A stretch of DNA of 64,000 bases from NCBI GenBank assembly GCA_031216915.1, contig CM062292.1, positions 7,503,920 to 7,567,919 of the forward strand, read 5' to 3'. A program made the translations under genes and the position numbers. Positions 34,210 to 46,285 of the stretch are shown here, in pieces (the stretch's first letter is position 1; each line of letters opens with the position of its first letter). A model generated the notes under the pieces. The model was not told the origin of the DNA, did not search any database, and saw only the letters and a program-made list of their open reading frames with translations. The DNA comes from Pictodentalium vernedei. Taxonomy: Eukaryota; Mollusca; Scaphopoda; Dentaliida; Dentaliidae.

Positions 34210-35740
34210 TTGGGTTCGTTTATTCTATATGGTCGAACTGTCTTATTACATCATTGCAGAATATTACTCTGCACATTTCAACATCAAGAATAACAAAACA
34301 ACAAGGAACCCTGAAAATAAAATACAATAAAATAATAAGAACCTGTAGTAGCATGGGAAAAACTGGACATGCTAATAATAGCTATTTCGGTAAAGTGGTC
34401 ACTACCATTACTAACACATGTCTTGCCATTATTAGGATCTATACATAGCACTTTCCAACAATTCATATGATTCAGCTACTACTGTTATTATATGTTGCTA
34501 TGGTAGCATAGCCTAGAGTTTTACATGGATACAATTATTTACACTGGATATGGATTGAGTAAATTTAGGAAGCAGCTCATATAATACATGCATCAGTTAC
34601 TTAGCTTCCAGCAAATTAAAAAAAAACAGTTACTCATTATTATTATATAGATTTATCTGAACCTAGACTGAGTAACTACACAGGAAAACTCTCAGATCAT
34701 TGACTACAGATAATGTGGCATAGCAAAAAGTAGTTAAAATCTGCAATAACTATAATACATTCATACCCTCAGTGTGACGAGTTCCTGTGGTAAATTTCAG
34801 GGAGTAGGTGGATCTTGGACCTGCATGGAATAAAACACCAAGTAAGAAATATGCAGAAAATAGCGAAAATATTGTATCCATGTCGCTGTTCTCGGCGGCA
34901 CTCGACCAAGTCCATTCTGCAGGTGTGCAGAATGGGCTGGGGCGTGCGCTCACGTTGAACAAACATAAAAATATCGGATACAAATTAGCTCCTAAATACT
35001 CTAGTATGAAACACGCTACAAGTTGCTGCACTCAAAGGGTTAATGAATTAACCATTTAATCAAATAAAACATAACTGGAGCAATCCACGCAAAATAATCA
35101 TCAACATACGTGATTACAGAAGTAAATAAATAAATACAATCCTGTTAGACAAAATCCTGGATAGTTGCAGTGGCATGACCAGTATGCCATAGTCATGGGC
35201 CACTCAAGTCCAACTAACACAATAACAGAGCACAATCTCAAAATATTTGCTATGCAAATGGTGTTTATAATAAATAAACCTCCACTGTACCTGGTGTTGC
35301 ATGCTATCCAATATCCTCCCAGAAATATCCAAGTATCCAAGAAATATATTTATACAAAATAACTTTGAACTTCAAATATTACACACAATATAATACACCA
35401 CTAAATATTTGGAACAATCAGAAAGGCACAGGTAACAACTGGAAAATCAATAATTCAATTCATCAGAACAGAGACTTTATAGCTGACAATACAATCAACT
35501 GACCAATGAAGCATGAGTTAATTACAACTCACTACCTGCTGATTGAGGAAGCATATCAACCTGCTGTATAATCATGTTAATACTTTGGCTGAAAGAATTA
35601 TTTTAATCATCTGTAACTGAGCTGAAATAAAAGTAGTTGTGTCCAATAAATATATGGGAATAAAGTTTAACCCTTTCCCCTAAACAATAATGCCTGGAAT
35701 AAAGTGGGATATATATTAGTTAAGTGTTTCACCAGGAAAT
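34210..35740. other. Unclassified 1.5-kb segment between gag and protease
   Basis: Gag and protease are normally adjacent, yet about 1.5 kb of unrelated AT-rich sequence lies here. It contains AAATAAAT runs and a 93-codon minus-strand frame at 34750-35031 (start MQQLVACFILEYLGANL) that is also kept in the second copy at 53637-53918. No RT, transposase or LTR features recognised. It could be a nested insertion, but I did not find its ends. Confidence 0.5.
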
Positions 35741-35761
35741 ACCTGAAAACCTGAAATAAAT

Positions 35762-36034
35762 CTACCTGTAACCTGAAATAAACTTAGTGACCATTTCCCA
35801 ACCTTGAATAAAATTAACCCCAATACTGCCACATTTCGAATGTGATCTATATGCAGATTTCCAATGGTTTGGTTTCCCACAATTGTTACAAGTGGATCCA
35901 ATTACTGGGCATTTCCCTTTATGTGGTACTGGGCCTCTACTTTTCTGAATTAGTCTGGCGTATACTCGGATGACGTCACAACATCGAGCGTGAAGTTTCT
36001 TTAGCGTTATTTCCGCTATCGTTTTGTGTTTCAT
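35762..36034 (-). pseudogene. Truncated gag with zinc knuckle
   Basis: 90-codon frame with a CCHC knuckle: C-NN-C-GKPN-H-WKSA, then Tyr where Cys is expected. The duplicate at 54649-54921 keeps the Cys. Only about 240 bp separate it from the primer-binding site, so most of gag (capsid) has been deleted. Confidence 0.75.
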
Positions 36035-36284
36035 ACAATTGTGTATTAATTAAAAGTGTTTTTATATTCAAACACCACACCCCAGCGTTTATATTAGCAA
36101 CGAACAGTTAGTAGCCTCAAAGCAACGATTTCGCTGCTGCGAAGCAAGGTCAAGGCACATGTGGTTGTTATTTTGTGTAATTAGACATAACACTTCACCT
36201 TCACAGTTGACATTCTCCGTGTACACAGAAAATATGCCCTTTCCAAAAACACTAGCGTTGGTGGTCGTCGAACCGCTGCCACCA

Positions 36285-36433
36285 TGTAATATCCTGGGGT
36301 TGGACGCATGGTGAATTGTATGGATTTAGAACGATATTATCAAGCTAACAATAGTTATTTATTTAGTCATTAATTACAACATAAGTTCTGCTCGATTGCC
36401 AGGAGCACACCGCAGAATGTGATTACCTTCACA
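36285..36433 (-). repeat. 5' LTR
   Basis: 149 bp, minus-strand ends TGTGAAGG and ATTACA, followed by the primer-binding-site-like TGGTGGCAGCGG. It lies directly against the 'cttgt' target duplication and the N-terminal half of the interrupted gene. A matching copy lies at 55172-55320. Confidence 0.88.
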
Positions 36434-37019
36434 CTTGTCACCAAGAGAAAAGAACGACAGATTATAGCAGGATAGCTTTCGTTTGTAGTAAAGCTCCCAA
36501 ACGAGGTGCATGGTGTAGTAAGGACAGCCTGAATATCAAACGTTGCTGCATAGTAGTCGTTATTCTGACTTTTCTGCTTGTCTTTCTCCTTTTCACCTCT
36601 TCCTGCCACCATTCGCGACTGATGTTCCTCATATTCTGTAATGATAGATTCATATAACAATTTTGTTGTTTCTTTACTTCATACACATTACTGAGGCTAC
36701 ACTGGTCTTTCTTTGGTGTGGAGAATGATAGATTATAGTGTTGGCAAAAGTAGTCCCTGCATGTTTTCTCTTTGACTGGATTTAAGCATTTCTTGTGGCA
36801 GTAATCTGAATACAGTTGCCACATTTTATGGATGTTGAGATCATGCGACAAGTATTTGCGCGTCGATGTTTTCCTGGTATAGTGTGAGTACATTGTTGGA
36901 AAAGATTCAATGTGTTCCTTAATGAATGCGATGGCTTCTGGTGGAGTTTTGTTTGTCGATGGCTGCTTTCTCCTCATGTCAATTCCAATAAATGGACCAC
37001 TCATTTCTCACTCAGTGCT

Positions 37020-40000
37020 TTATGAATGCTGGCCTTTCATATATTTAACGTCTTCAGGAGAAATGTCCAACATGCTCGTTTGATTTCAGTCTCGCGAGGC
37101 AAGTAAAGATTATGAGAGTGATTTGCGCCCTTTGTATCGCTTAGATTTTACTGCCATACCATGTCTGTACAGACAATCTTGCTGACGCTGATAATCTCCC
37201 AATTGGCAGAATTCATTAACAGTAAAACTTTATTTTGCCACTTTTAGCCTTTGAATGCTTGAGGAGAGCTAACTGCACCCATTGGCAAAGCGAGGGGTCT
37301 GAATTTTAGCCTACTGAATTTTTAAGAATTCCGGACCTGTTCCATTCTCCCGAAATGTGGTCGTAGTCGGATCTCTATCACAGTACGTTCAAGAATCACT
37401 TGTCTGAAAAGTACTTCTCTATCCTCCGTGCAGAAACGTATATAACCGTAGTCTTGTTGGTTTTCATGTTCCACTCTCAAGAATGCTGTGGTGGTAGAAG
37501 TCGGACCTCTGCTCTGTCACCGCATGTTCATGAATATCTGGCCCGAAAAATATCTCTCTGTCTTCAGCCCAGAAACGTATTTATATATATATCACATTCC
37601 CAGTCTTGTTGGTATTTTCCCCCGTCAGGAAACATGAGGCGGCCTAAGGTACAACGTTATTTTATTGATCACGTAGCTCACAACAACATTGCTTTAATTC
37701 TTCTGCTGTATCTTTTGTGTAATATATCGATATGATTTCACCGATCAGGAAAAACTGGGGTTTGTACATTTTTTAAAAATCCTCCCATTAGTTTAACACA
37801 GAATATTAATGAAGAGATGGAAAGTTGTAAGATCTTACAGATGTTCTAGGTAAATTATCATCCGACTCGATAAATTTTTACATTGAAATTTACGTTGCGA
37901 GAAGTGGTTTTGCGAACATTTTCTGCTGATCCCCAAAGTGAATTTGGAGATTTCCCGTATCTTTACGACAATCTCATGAACAAATACGATGAAGTCTTCA
38001 CTGGGCTCGAACCAGATGATCCCAAATCTTTTTCTTAACATTTTCTAAGACTTTGTAAGATTTTATTTTTGCTTAATCTCCAAGATTCGATCGACAAAAT
38101 GAGACACATCCTCGTAGTCTCCCGGCATTTCAATGTCCCATCCAATTTTATGACTCGAAAACGACCCTTGCGGGAAGTCTAAAATGGGCTAGTATCGAAC
38201 TTAAGTGATTTCTCGAGAAAACAAGCTCGAAAATCGCGAGAAATTACCTTTGGGCTTAGTGAGCTAGAACTCCCTATAATGCTCTACTCCCAAAGCAAAA
38301 TTAGTGGAGCAGAAATTAATCGTGATGTTACTTGTTTTTCCTTGCGATATTGAAATGTCAATGGAAATCTTCAGCTTCAACCATGTATTCTGTGCCTCTT
38401 AAAAAATTAGATAGCCTCAATGATGTACATTAAATTGCCGAATCCTTAAGTAGTATGTCAAAAAATAGAGGAAAACAAAAAAGTGCCAAGACGTTATTGT
38501 GACATTCTGCACCAAAAATAGACTTATTTTCATGGACTAACTCGGTGATGGCCGAGTTTTCTTGAATAACTTTGCGAATTCAAAACCATGTAATCCTTTT
38601 GTTCTTATCAATAATATAATAAGGTGGGGTATATTTTGGTTACTGGACCTCACAAAGGGCGAACCTTCTGAACAAAACAACAGATTCGTGAGAATATAGG
38701 GTTTGCTAGTGAACTGACAGACAGACAAACTCACGGACTTGAAATTACGTGGTTGTTATTTTACAACAAACTGATGTGTGTGGATGATGAAGATGAGAAA
38801 ATGAAAAACAATAAAAACAAAAAAAAACAAAAAAAAAATAAAGGAAGATAAAAAAACAATAACAAGATAACCAAAAGGTGGCGCAACCAAAACCAAAACC
38901 CTGGCGTTCAACAAAATATAAAATTTATGTTGCCAAAACGTGGAATAATTCCAGTGACTATTGTGACCATTTTGTCTCCAGCTGCTCCAAATGAGCTAAG
39001 AGGGCAATACTCCGCAATATGGAACACCCTCTCCAGAAGAGCCAACATAAAAACAATGGTGTCTCTCCCTTAGCTCCGTTCATTGGAGCCAAATTATAGA
39101 GTGCACTTACCCGGCTGTGTTCAATGGGGTGGACTTGTAGAGAAGACGCAACGTTTCTCCATCACTTTACTGCCAAATGGACGAGTTTAAAGGAGCCCAA
39201 AACGAATGGAATGGAAATTAATTTCCTTTTTACTGGTAACAGAGTTCACCCATAACCAACCTTTTTAAAGCATGGGTCGCTCTTAGATGACACATCTAGC
39301 TTTGATATCACAAAAAGAATGGGGGCAAAAGATATTATTGAACACGCTCTTATATAGGATTTCACATTTTTTAAAATGTAAGATGCTGAATGAGACCTCG
39401 TAATCAGTTTCGCAAATAAACAAACAAAAGAACACCATGTGACTTGATATTCATTGATCTATTACGCAGCTGGAATAACAGGAAGCTGGGAAAAACACAA
39501 AATGAACGTCTTTCTATTATAAACAATAAGAATAATTTTCAACCTGTTACAAATATCACTAACCATCATTTATTACTATGACCACCCCACCGTCCACAAG
39601 AATCACAATTGGACAACAGAATCACAATTAGACAATATTGAGTCCTTACAAATAGAGCTTGTGTTTGTCAACCTGGAATGCGTTGAATGTTTACAAGCTG
39701 TCTCTCATAAATGCTGACAAGTGCGAATAACGTATGCATGTCTTGTTTATGAAGTTGGAAAACTACCTACTGGACACTGGGGATGACAGTTCATAGTACA
39801 GCTTTCTTAGACATTCAGTTATGAATAATTCACTACGTACATGTATACACTGCATTAAAAAACGAGTATTCTGTTCTGATTAACGGCCACTTTGTCTATA
39901 AATAGATTTTACATCTCATTGATAGCACCAGAACTACCTCAGTCTTCAAGTTAATAAAACAATCTAACCGTGTTTGTTATTGTTGAGAAGCATTTTAATT

Positions 40001-40300
40001 AAGTTTGTAAGAGGGCAGGTTGGGAATGCAACTTGCTGTGACAAAGGATGGTGACGGAAGATAGCAACTTTTGAATTAATTCATCTTTATTATCTTGTTA
40101 ATGGATTTAAAACAAAAGCAATTGAAGAATGAACGTTTTTGTCCAATTATCAGGTGTGAAAAATATGTATGGTAACGTCGGAGCTACTTTTTGCATTCTT
40201 GTGGAATACAAAGTTTTTACTTTATTACTTGCTAACTACCAATGCTTCGAGAAGGTATAAAGAATTGAGAACACCCCACACCCCAATATGCAAACCGAAC
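37020..40300. other. No gene recognised; one 134-bp direct repeat
   Basis: A diverged direct repeat at about 37366-37640 has a 134-bp spacing ('gtcggatctct' / 'gtcggacctct', 'gcagaaacgtat' / 'cccagaaacgtat'). A poly-A-rich patch lies near 38810-38870. Open frames are short and unrecognised. All of it is repeated in unit 2. Confidence 0.45.
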
Positions 40301-40309
40301 TGCAAATAG

Positions 40310-40388
40310 CCATTTTCACCCCCAAATAACGAAGCCATTTTCACCCCCAAATAACGAAACCATTTTCACCCCCAAATAACGAAGTCAT
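40310..40388. repeat. 25-bp tandem repeat, three copies
   Basis: 'ccattttcacccccaaataa' + 'cgaag' occurs three times with one-base differences, just before a truncated SINE. Repeated near 59162-59240. Confidence 0.85.
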
Positions 40389-40404
40389 TTTAATACACTC
40401 TCTT

Positions 40405-40447
40405 GACCTTAAACCCCAATAAATAAATAAATAAATAAATAAACAAA

Positions 40448-40489
<42 letters not shown>
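40405..40489 (+). mobile_element. 5'-truncated SINE tail with long AAAT repeat
   Basis: 'gaccttaaaccccaataaat' begins an AAAT tail, as at the 3' end of the main SINE. The 13-bp direct repeat 'aatacactctctt' at 40392-40404 and 40490-40502 marks retroposition. Duplicate at 59258-59350 with a longer repeat. Confidence 0.8.
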
Positions 40490-40490
<1 letters not shown>

Positions 40491-40502
40491 ATACACTCTC
40501 TT

Positions 40503-42590
40503 AAAATAAACCTAATCCTCTAATGTTATTCAGCAATATAAGAAGTATAAGAAACTTTGTTTTACTTTTTGTTAATCGTGTAAATGCAATGTTTGATACA
40601 ACATCAATCCAATTAAAAAGGTCAATTGAAAGAGTTGCCATTCTTGGACACAGTTATATTGCAAGAGTTTATAAAAAATAGAAACTGGAGTAATAGTAGA
40701 CAAAACATTCACATGGGACACACGATTGTACTTAAATTTTGAAATATGCTATCCACAAAAGCAGGAGCAACAGCGAGGACAATAACCACCAGCGAACAGA
40801 TAAAAGACTGCGTTAAATAAGGTTATTTGACAACCCCAAGGAAGGTGAGGTGAAAAACGTCGTCATAGAAAGTCTTCCCCGGAGGTTCAAACTAAGGTAT
40901 ATGATGGCCGATACATACAGCTGGTTTGTCGACCATTCAGCCGTTTAGGGGAGAGGAAAACTGTGAAATCACAGTAATACATACCCCCGCCCCACCGCAC
41001 CCCAAAAGAAAGAACACTGATTTTATTAACTACAGGGATAAAATGAAAATATGTATTTATTGGGTTTAAGGTCACTCTTCGGGACTATACCTAATTTGAC
41101 TTGTACACAAGCACTGCTTCGATTCTAAGGCTTCTTGCTTTTCAGAAACGCCGACGGTCGACAGGCATCTCCGCGTCTGGTTTCTTCCTTCTCCTCTTCT
41201 TCTGTCCTTGTTTACGGCACTTGGTGGTAGAATCTACGTCCAGCAAATCCGGGTCACTGGTAGGTTGATCGGTGCGGGAGGAAATCCCCCTAAAAGGTGC
41301 TTCACCTCTTCAACGACTCTGGACGAGTACACTCTCAAAATCCACTGATAGGATAATTTTGCATTTGCGCACCATACTCAATGTGGTGGCAAAGACAGCC
41401 TCCAGGTCTACTGGAGATTTTTTGTATTTCAGTTGATAATTCTTCTGAGCGGTAGGTGTCCAAGGCGCGAATGTGTTGAATGAAGAACGTCAAAAAACGT
41501 TTTTTGAAAACTTTTATATTTTACATTGCTTAAAGTAGGTTTTTGTGGGCTGTCACACATATCCGTGCCGACGTCTCATTGGATGGCAGAATTTAGTTCC
41601 AAATAATGTGTCACCCAACGATTTTGTGAAAAGAAAAAAAATAAGGTTTGGAAATCAGAGTAACACTCCGCGGATTAAAACGTCACATTATTGACAAATT
41701 GTCCTCATGCACATCTGTCAGATTAATGATTTTATAATATTTATGGCTTGTTGAACAAAACACCTGCTTGAAATTTAACTCTTGTGGGGTGACTTCATAC
41801 TAAGTCGTAACGATATCGTAGTTGAATGACTTTACATGGGGATTCTACAGTGTATTATTTAGTGTTACAATTTCGGGGTCGATCACCCCATCTAATCACT
41901 TTATGAAAACAGAGTTTCGTGTGGCGCATCGGAGTCTTTAATGCAGTGTACACGTAATGTAACGTGGACAGTATTGTCCACAATTTCGTTTCATTATTAT
42001 CACATAGCATAGCATATGTACAAATCTGAAGTTAACCTTGCTGGTTAAGGTTACGCAACTATTTTTATACCATGATTACCTATTCTACTATACATGAAAA
42101 GCCTATGACATAAATTTTAGCTTTACACACCAACCGTGATGAACACGCCAGCAATGGGATTTCACTAGAAAAACTTTAGAGCTACATTAGAACTGCATCC
42201 CCATTGACCTTTGGTGACGTGGACCTGAAAGCAAACTTGTCTAAATTTATCGCACGTCGTCTCGCGAAGAGTGAAATGGAAGTGGCAATTATTTATTACG
42301 TTTTTAAATGGGTTTACTTCATAAGATGCCAAAAATTAACAAAATGCATTGTCTCATGCTAATAAAGCATGCATAACTCGAAACAGTATGTTATTATGTT
42401 ATTAAAACGAAAAAGGCTCAGTTTCTTTTTTCATTTCGTTTCGGCGATAAAATTGACAGCAGAAGTACCGCCCACCGATGCTCGTGTAAACAAAAGCAGA
42501 TTTACTCGTATGTACTTCTGCTGTTCAGTAAAATCGAGAAAAAATAATAGCGGCTTTTAATAAGCTGACGATCATGGTATAAATAACATA
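40503..42590. other. No gene recognised
   Basis: Unique except for its copy in unit 2. A SINE-tail-like 'tatttattgggtttaaggtc' occurs near 41053. No domain-bearing frame. Confidence 0.4.
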
Positions 42591-42595
42591 CCCAA

Positions 42596-42655
42596 AGTAG
42601 CTTGGAGTACCAAATGTTCACCACTCGTGGTGAACATTTGGTACACCAAGCTACT
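42596..42655. repeat. 60-bp near-perfect palindrome
   Basis: Arms starting 'agtagcttgg' and ending 'ccaagctact' meet at a CTCG centre, with one mismatched pair. Preserved exactly at 61457-61516. Possibly the whole of a tiny foldback element or a structured site; no function assigned. Confidence 0.85.
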
Positions 42656-43384
42656 ATGAGTATATTCTATATTTACCCAGTCGTGTTAAATGCTGGTTAT
42701 TTAATGCATTTTACTGGGAATTCCATGCACGAAAACGTTGTCGGGTTTACAGACGGAAGCCACACTTGCGCATGTACATGCATGGCAACGTTCTGTTAAT
42801 TTTTAACGCTTTGTGGTGGGCCCTCAGTCGGAGAATTTGATGACTAGAGGGGTTTGTAAAATGAACAGAAGTCTTGGTGAAAAGCACGTACATGCGTAAC
42901 GTTGGTCTCATTCTATGCATTTGAGATTATTGAGAGTATTGTTGTATAACTTTGCATATCGTTTTTATAATATGTTTGTAGATTAAATGACTTTTAGTTA
43001 TAATTTCAGGGTAACTACACACGGACAGTCACATGACCTCACGGTTGCCCCTGTGAATCGAACCAATGGGAGATATTTATAGAATAATAGCGATGTTTTC
43101 AAGATTCAACCCACCGTTTCTTGTGATTTCTGAAGCCTGTCAGACTCAAGGAAATTCCTTCGGACTGTTCACTCCAGGGGAAGGTAAGAGCTAGTGGAAT
43201 GGTAAAAATAAACCATAACTTCAAGTATACTATTCAAAACAAGTGGGGGATATTTGATAAAAGTGAGATGTATGAAGAAAATATATGGTGGATGATCTCA
43301 GTGATAGTTGGGTGTCTGACAAGCACACATTCCTGGCACTGAGCTGAAGAAGACATGCACGGCCAGTCAGAAAATTTACCACAT

Positions 43385-44335
43385 TCAGTCCAATACCTCA
43401 ATACTTTGTAAATCCTCCTCGGTTCGCGAGACAAGCGCGGATGCGGCGTGGCATACTCCTCACTAAACGTCCAATATCAGCTTGACTGATGTTATTCCAT
43501 TCTTCCTGCAGTGCAGCGGCGAGTTCGTGGACATTGGAAAGGGGTGTTGGCGTTGTCGTAGGCGCCTGTCAAGCACATCCCAGACGTACTCGATTGGTGA
43601 GTGGTCTGAACTTAGTGCTGGCCAAGACAATTCTGCTCCTGGTGGAAATCTGCAGCGACACGGGTCCTGTGTGCTCTTGCATTGTCATCTTGGGAAATGA
43701 ATCCACGGCCGTGACGTCGCACAAATGGCAGCACATGAGCTGCTAACATGCTGTCACAGTAGTACTGCCCCATGACACGCCCTTGGATGTAATGCTGTTC
43801 TGCTTGTCATGGTAATGCCTCCCAACACCTTAGCCGATCCACCACCAAAACGACCATGCTGCAAACGGTTACTTCATGGTATCGTTCGTTCTGTCGCCTC
43901 CACATTCTGTTCCACCTGTCGTGGAATTGGAGAGAGAACATCGATTCATCGGAAAACATAACGTTGCTCCACCGATGATTGCTCCAGCGCTGTCGTGCTC
44001 CACATCAATTACGCCTTGCTGCTATGTGACGTTGAGTCAAACCTGGAATTATTCGAGATCGTCGAGAGTACAAATTTGCAACAGTCTGACCACTGACTCA
44101 CACATCTGTCGATCGGTGCAGCTGCTGTCCAATTTCGATCCTGGTTAGTAGTTGTTGCCCTTGGACGACCTGATCGACATCTGTCATCAACATTTTCTGT
44201 CTGATAGTAGCGTGACCACAACCTGCTAATCACCCATTGAGTGACGTTGACAATTTGAGCCACTGCAGTCTGCCTGTTGCCAGCTTCCAACATGCGAACG
44301 GCAAGAAAACGTTCGTCACGTGTCAGTCTTCGCAT
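43385..44335 (-). pseudogene. Tc1-like transposase, degenerate
   Basis: The minus-strand N-terminal frame (44335-44009) shows the Tc1 paired-like helix-turn-helix: LTRDERFLAVRMLEAGNRQT, VSRLWSRYYQT and CRSGRPRATT. Further down, in several frames, come 'PALSSDHSPIEYVWDVLDRR'-like sequence (normally the D-x-N-P-I-E region), RQRQHP and ALVSRTEEDLQSIE. A stretch of the catalytic domain is deleted and stops occur, so it is inactive. Terminal inverted repeats were not confirmed. Duplicate at 62246-63196. Confidence 0.82.
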
Positions 44336-44619
44336 ACCTCAAAAGTTACTTTTCGACGAGAAACTATTGATGAACGAGTTTACACCAAGAAAAGAACGAT
44401 GAGACCTCTGAAAAAGCCCGTCCAGTAGAAATAAAAAATTCAAAACGTACCGCACAGGCATTAACGCTGTGCTCGTGCGAAAAGCCTGCACGACGTTTTC
44501 GTGCGCCAATGACATTCATGATCCACACTGAACTTGGTAACATATAAATGTGTCCAATCACGCGTATCCAATGCCATTTTCCGAAAATATCATCATCAGT
44601 TTAGATATCCCCTACTTTT

Positions 44620-44780
44620 TCAATAGTATACCTCACGTGACTTTCTTGCATTCTGATTGGCTGAAAGGTGATACCCTATTTCGTGTAGTTGTCCAGCACA
44701 GAGCTGAAGGGTCACTACATGCGGGCACTATATGTTTTCTATTTTTAGCACGGGCACTATATGCATTTTCTGGTTATAAA
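44620..44780 (+). repeat. Dispersed repeat shared with 21810-21960
   Basis: Same order of words as the 21.8-kb copy ('ccctatttcgtgtagtt', 'ttttctatttttagcac') and 'gattggctgaaa' upstream. Also present in unit 2 at about 63481-63641. Confidence 0.55.
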
Positions 44781-44979
44781 AACGTACAAAGCAACAATTT
44801 ATCCAAAATGGTGGCAGAAAATCCCGGCCACCAATTAGACAATTCGATTTACATAAAAAATATACACTTCATTTTTTTAGTGTCGCAAGAATAGCCGCAA
44901 AGTTTTCCGAGGTGATACGTTCCGATAAATAGAGATTATTACCATAATGTGGATGTACAAAATATGTATCCGAGTCGAG

Positions 44980-45046
44980 CTCTGGGTTCTAAGGGCAGAT
45001 CACGACGAGTCGAAGACGAGTCGTGATCTACCCTTAGAACCCGGAG
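44980..45046. repeat. Hairpin with 27-bp arms
   Basis: 'ctctgggttctaagggcaga' + 'tcacgac' is mirrored by 'gtcgtgatctacccttagaa' + 'cccggag' around a 13-bp loop. Duplicate at 63841-63907. Unassigned. Confidence 0.8.
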
Positions 45047-45194
45047 TGAGACATTGGCAGAGGCGAGGAATAGTATCATTTTGTAGAACAATTATCAATA
45101 TCCACACATTATTCTCATTTCTCCTTTATTGTTTAAAATAAAAACATCATTACATGTTTACAATTTGGATTGTAGATTATTTGGTCAATTTGCA

Positions 45195-45373
45195 TTTTCG
45201 TGAAGCCGGAGTACCCGGAGAGAACCACCGAGCAACGACGAGCAGCAACATCCTAACTCCGCACTGCAGCACAGGCAGGGTTAGATTGATTGAAGACATG
45301 CGCACAATCGACGTGCAGTACGCTTTAGTACACGGCGTCATCGTGCTCTCATGTGGACAATCGGGGTTAAGTG
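45195..45373 (-). mobile_element. SINE body fragment
   Basis: Matches the SINE body in reverse orientation from 'gaagccggagtacccggaga' to 'ggacaatcggggttaagtgc'. Tail and head are lacking and a small internal deletion is present. It lies just beyond the point where the visible duplicate ends. Confidence 0.8.
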
Positions 45374-45508
45374 CACAACACTCATGCTACTTTAAAACGG
45401 AAGTTGTTACACCTGGCTAGAATGAGTTACCCTGTGATCTTGTATTGTTTTCATAATGTGTTCATAAAGTTGGCCACCATGCTGACATAGTTTACATTTT
45501 ATACTGTA

Positions 45509-45509
45509 T

Positions 45510-45564
<55 letters not shown>

Positions 45565-45891
45565 TTTCATTTATTGGTGTTTAAGGCCACATACTTTATG
45601 ATACTTATGCACAATGGCTAATCGTCACCGTGACAGTTTTACTGGTGGAGGAAGCTGGAGTACCCGGAGAGAACCACCGAGCATCGACGAACAAGTGTCA
45701 GCTCCTCAACATTCTAACTCTGTTCAAGCTCCGCTTCAGCAGGGTTACAGCGGTTGAAGACGCGTGCACCACCGGCGTGCAGTACACCTTAGTACACGGC
45801 GTCATCGTGCCCCATATAGGCAACCGGGATAAAGTGCCTTGTCCAAGGACACAACGCGGGTCGTCCCGGACGGCGATCGAACTCCGGACCT
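45509..45891 (-). mobile_element. SINE, tRNA-type head truncated, TTTA tail
   Basis: Minus-strand SINE flanked by the 13-bp direct repeat 'attttatactgta' (45496-45508, 45892-45904). The head begins within a box B-like 'ggagttcgatcgcc', so the insertion is 5'-truncated. The body and the long TTTA tail are present. More diverged than the 26466 copy. Confidence 0.88.
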
Positions 45892-45920
45892 ATTTTATAC
45901 TGTAAACGTAGGGGCAATTA

Positions 45921-46285
45921 AACTGTACTAGTTAGGAACTGTATGGCATTATGTCAATTCAAATGTCATACCTGGTTGGAAGCCATAATGTCCATTCACA
46001 TGGACTGACCACGGAATTTTAATCAATAATATTTCTTAACTAATAATGAATTATAAATTATCTAACTGAAGTGTACTAGTTAGGGACTGTTTGGCGTTGT
46101 GTTAATTCAAATGTCATACCTGGTTGGAAGCCATAGTGTCTATTCACATGGACTGACCACTGAATATTAATCTGTAAAATTTTATTAACTAATAATAAAC
46201 TATAAATTATCTAACTAAAGTGTACTATATAAGGACTGTATGGAGTTGTGTCAATTCACATGTCATACCTGTTGGTAGACAGAGT
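45921..46285. repeat. 148-bp tandem repeat, about 2.5 copies
   Basis: Starts of 'tgtacta' lie at about 45924, 46072 and 46221. Shared words include 'aatgtcatacctggttggaa' and 'cacatggactgaccac'. No coding role seen. Confidence 0.8.

Larger units (their letters stand above)
30634..36433 (-). mobile_element. 5.8-kb LTR retrotransposon (Ty3/gypsy), inactive
   Basis: Bounded by related short LTRs (36285-36433 at the 5' side, 30634-30745 at the 3' side) and by the 5-bp direct repeat 'cttgt' at 30629-30633 and 36434-36438. Next to the 5' LTR is a primer-binding-site-like TGGTGGCAGCGG (minus, 36284-36273). Next to the 3' LTR is a purine-rich tract GAAGAAGAGGGA (minus, about 30757-30746). Inside, in order, are a zinc-knuckle gag remnant, protease, RT, RNase H and integrase, the normal gypsy order. 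The RT resembles the Mag/SURL or K02A2.6-like group (inference). Many frameshifts and stops make it dead. Confidence 0.9.
29361..37004 (-). pseudogene. Broken gene of the YSDTCGGQN family, split by two transposons
   Basis: Three minus-strand pieces form one gene. 37004-36439 is the N-terminal part from an ATG, with PPEAIAFIKEHIESFP, SHYTRKTSTRKYLS and FNLSF-type NLSFSTPKKDQC, then after a frameshift EEHQSRMVAGRGEKEKDK and YYAATFDIQAV. 30628-29909 has ITFYSDTCGGQNRFKFIV, then after a frameshift MESDAKHNTIERMKKNIPVY. 29590-29361 has KSARDKIPLPD and an acidic tail. I recognise this as a conserved, uncharacterised family seen in many invertebrate genomes. It is probably transposon-derived, and YSD plus the downstream Glu/Asp-rich MESD could be catalytic acids, but that is inference. 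The 30634-36433 retroelement and the 29593-29906 MITE interrupt it. Frameshifts show it is dead. Confidence 0.7.
33086..45139 (+). repeat. Large duplication, unit 1 (shared part)
   Basis: This 12-kb stretch is repeated in the same orientation from about 51974 to the window end, offset about 18,888 bp at the left and 18,861 bp at the right. Indels account for the drift, including a 34-bp gap in unit 2 near 55920 and AAAT/poly-A length changes. Differences are few: by eye I noticed about seven substitutions between 41.0 and 45.1 kb. The left edge falls in the RT coding region at 'gggctgttgaagg'. Confidence 0.95.
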
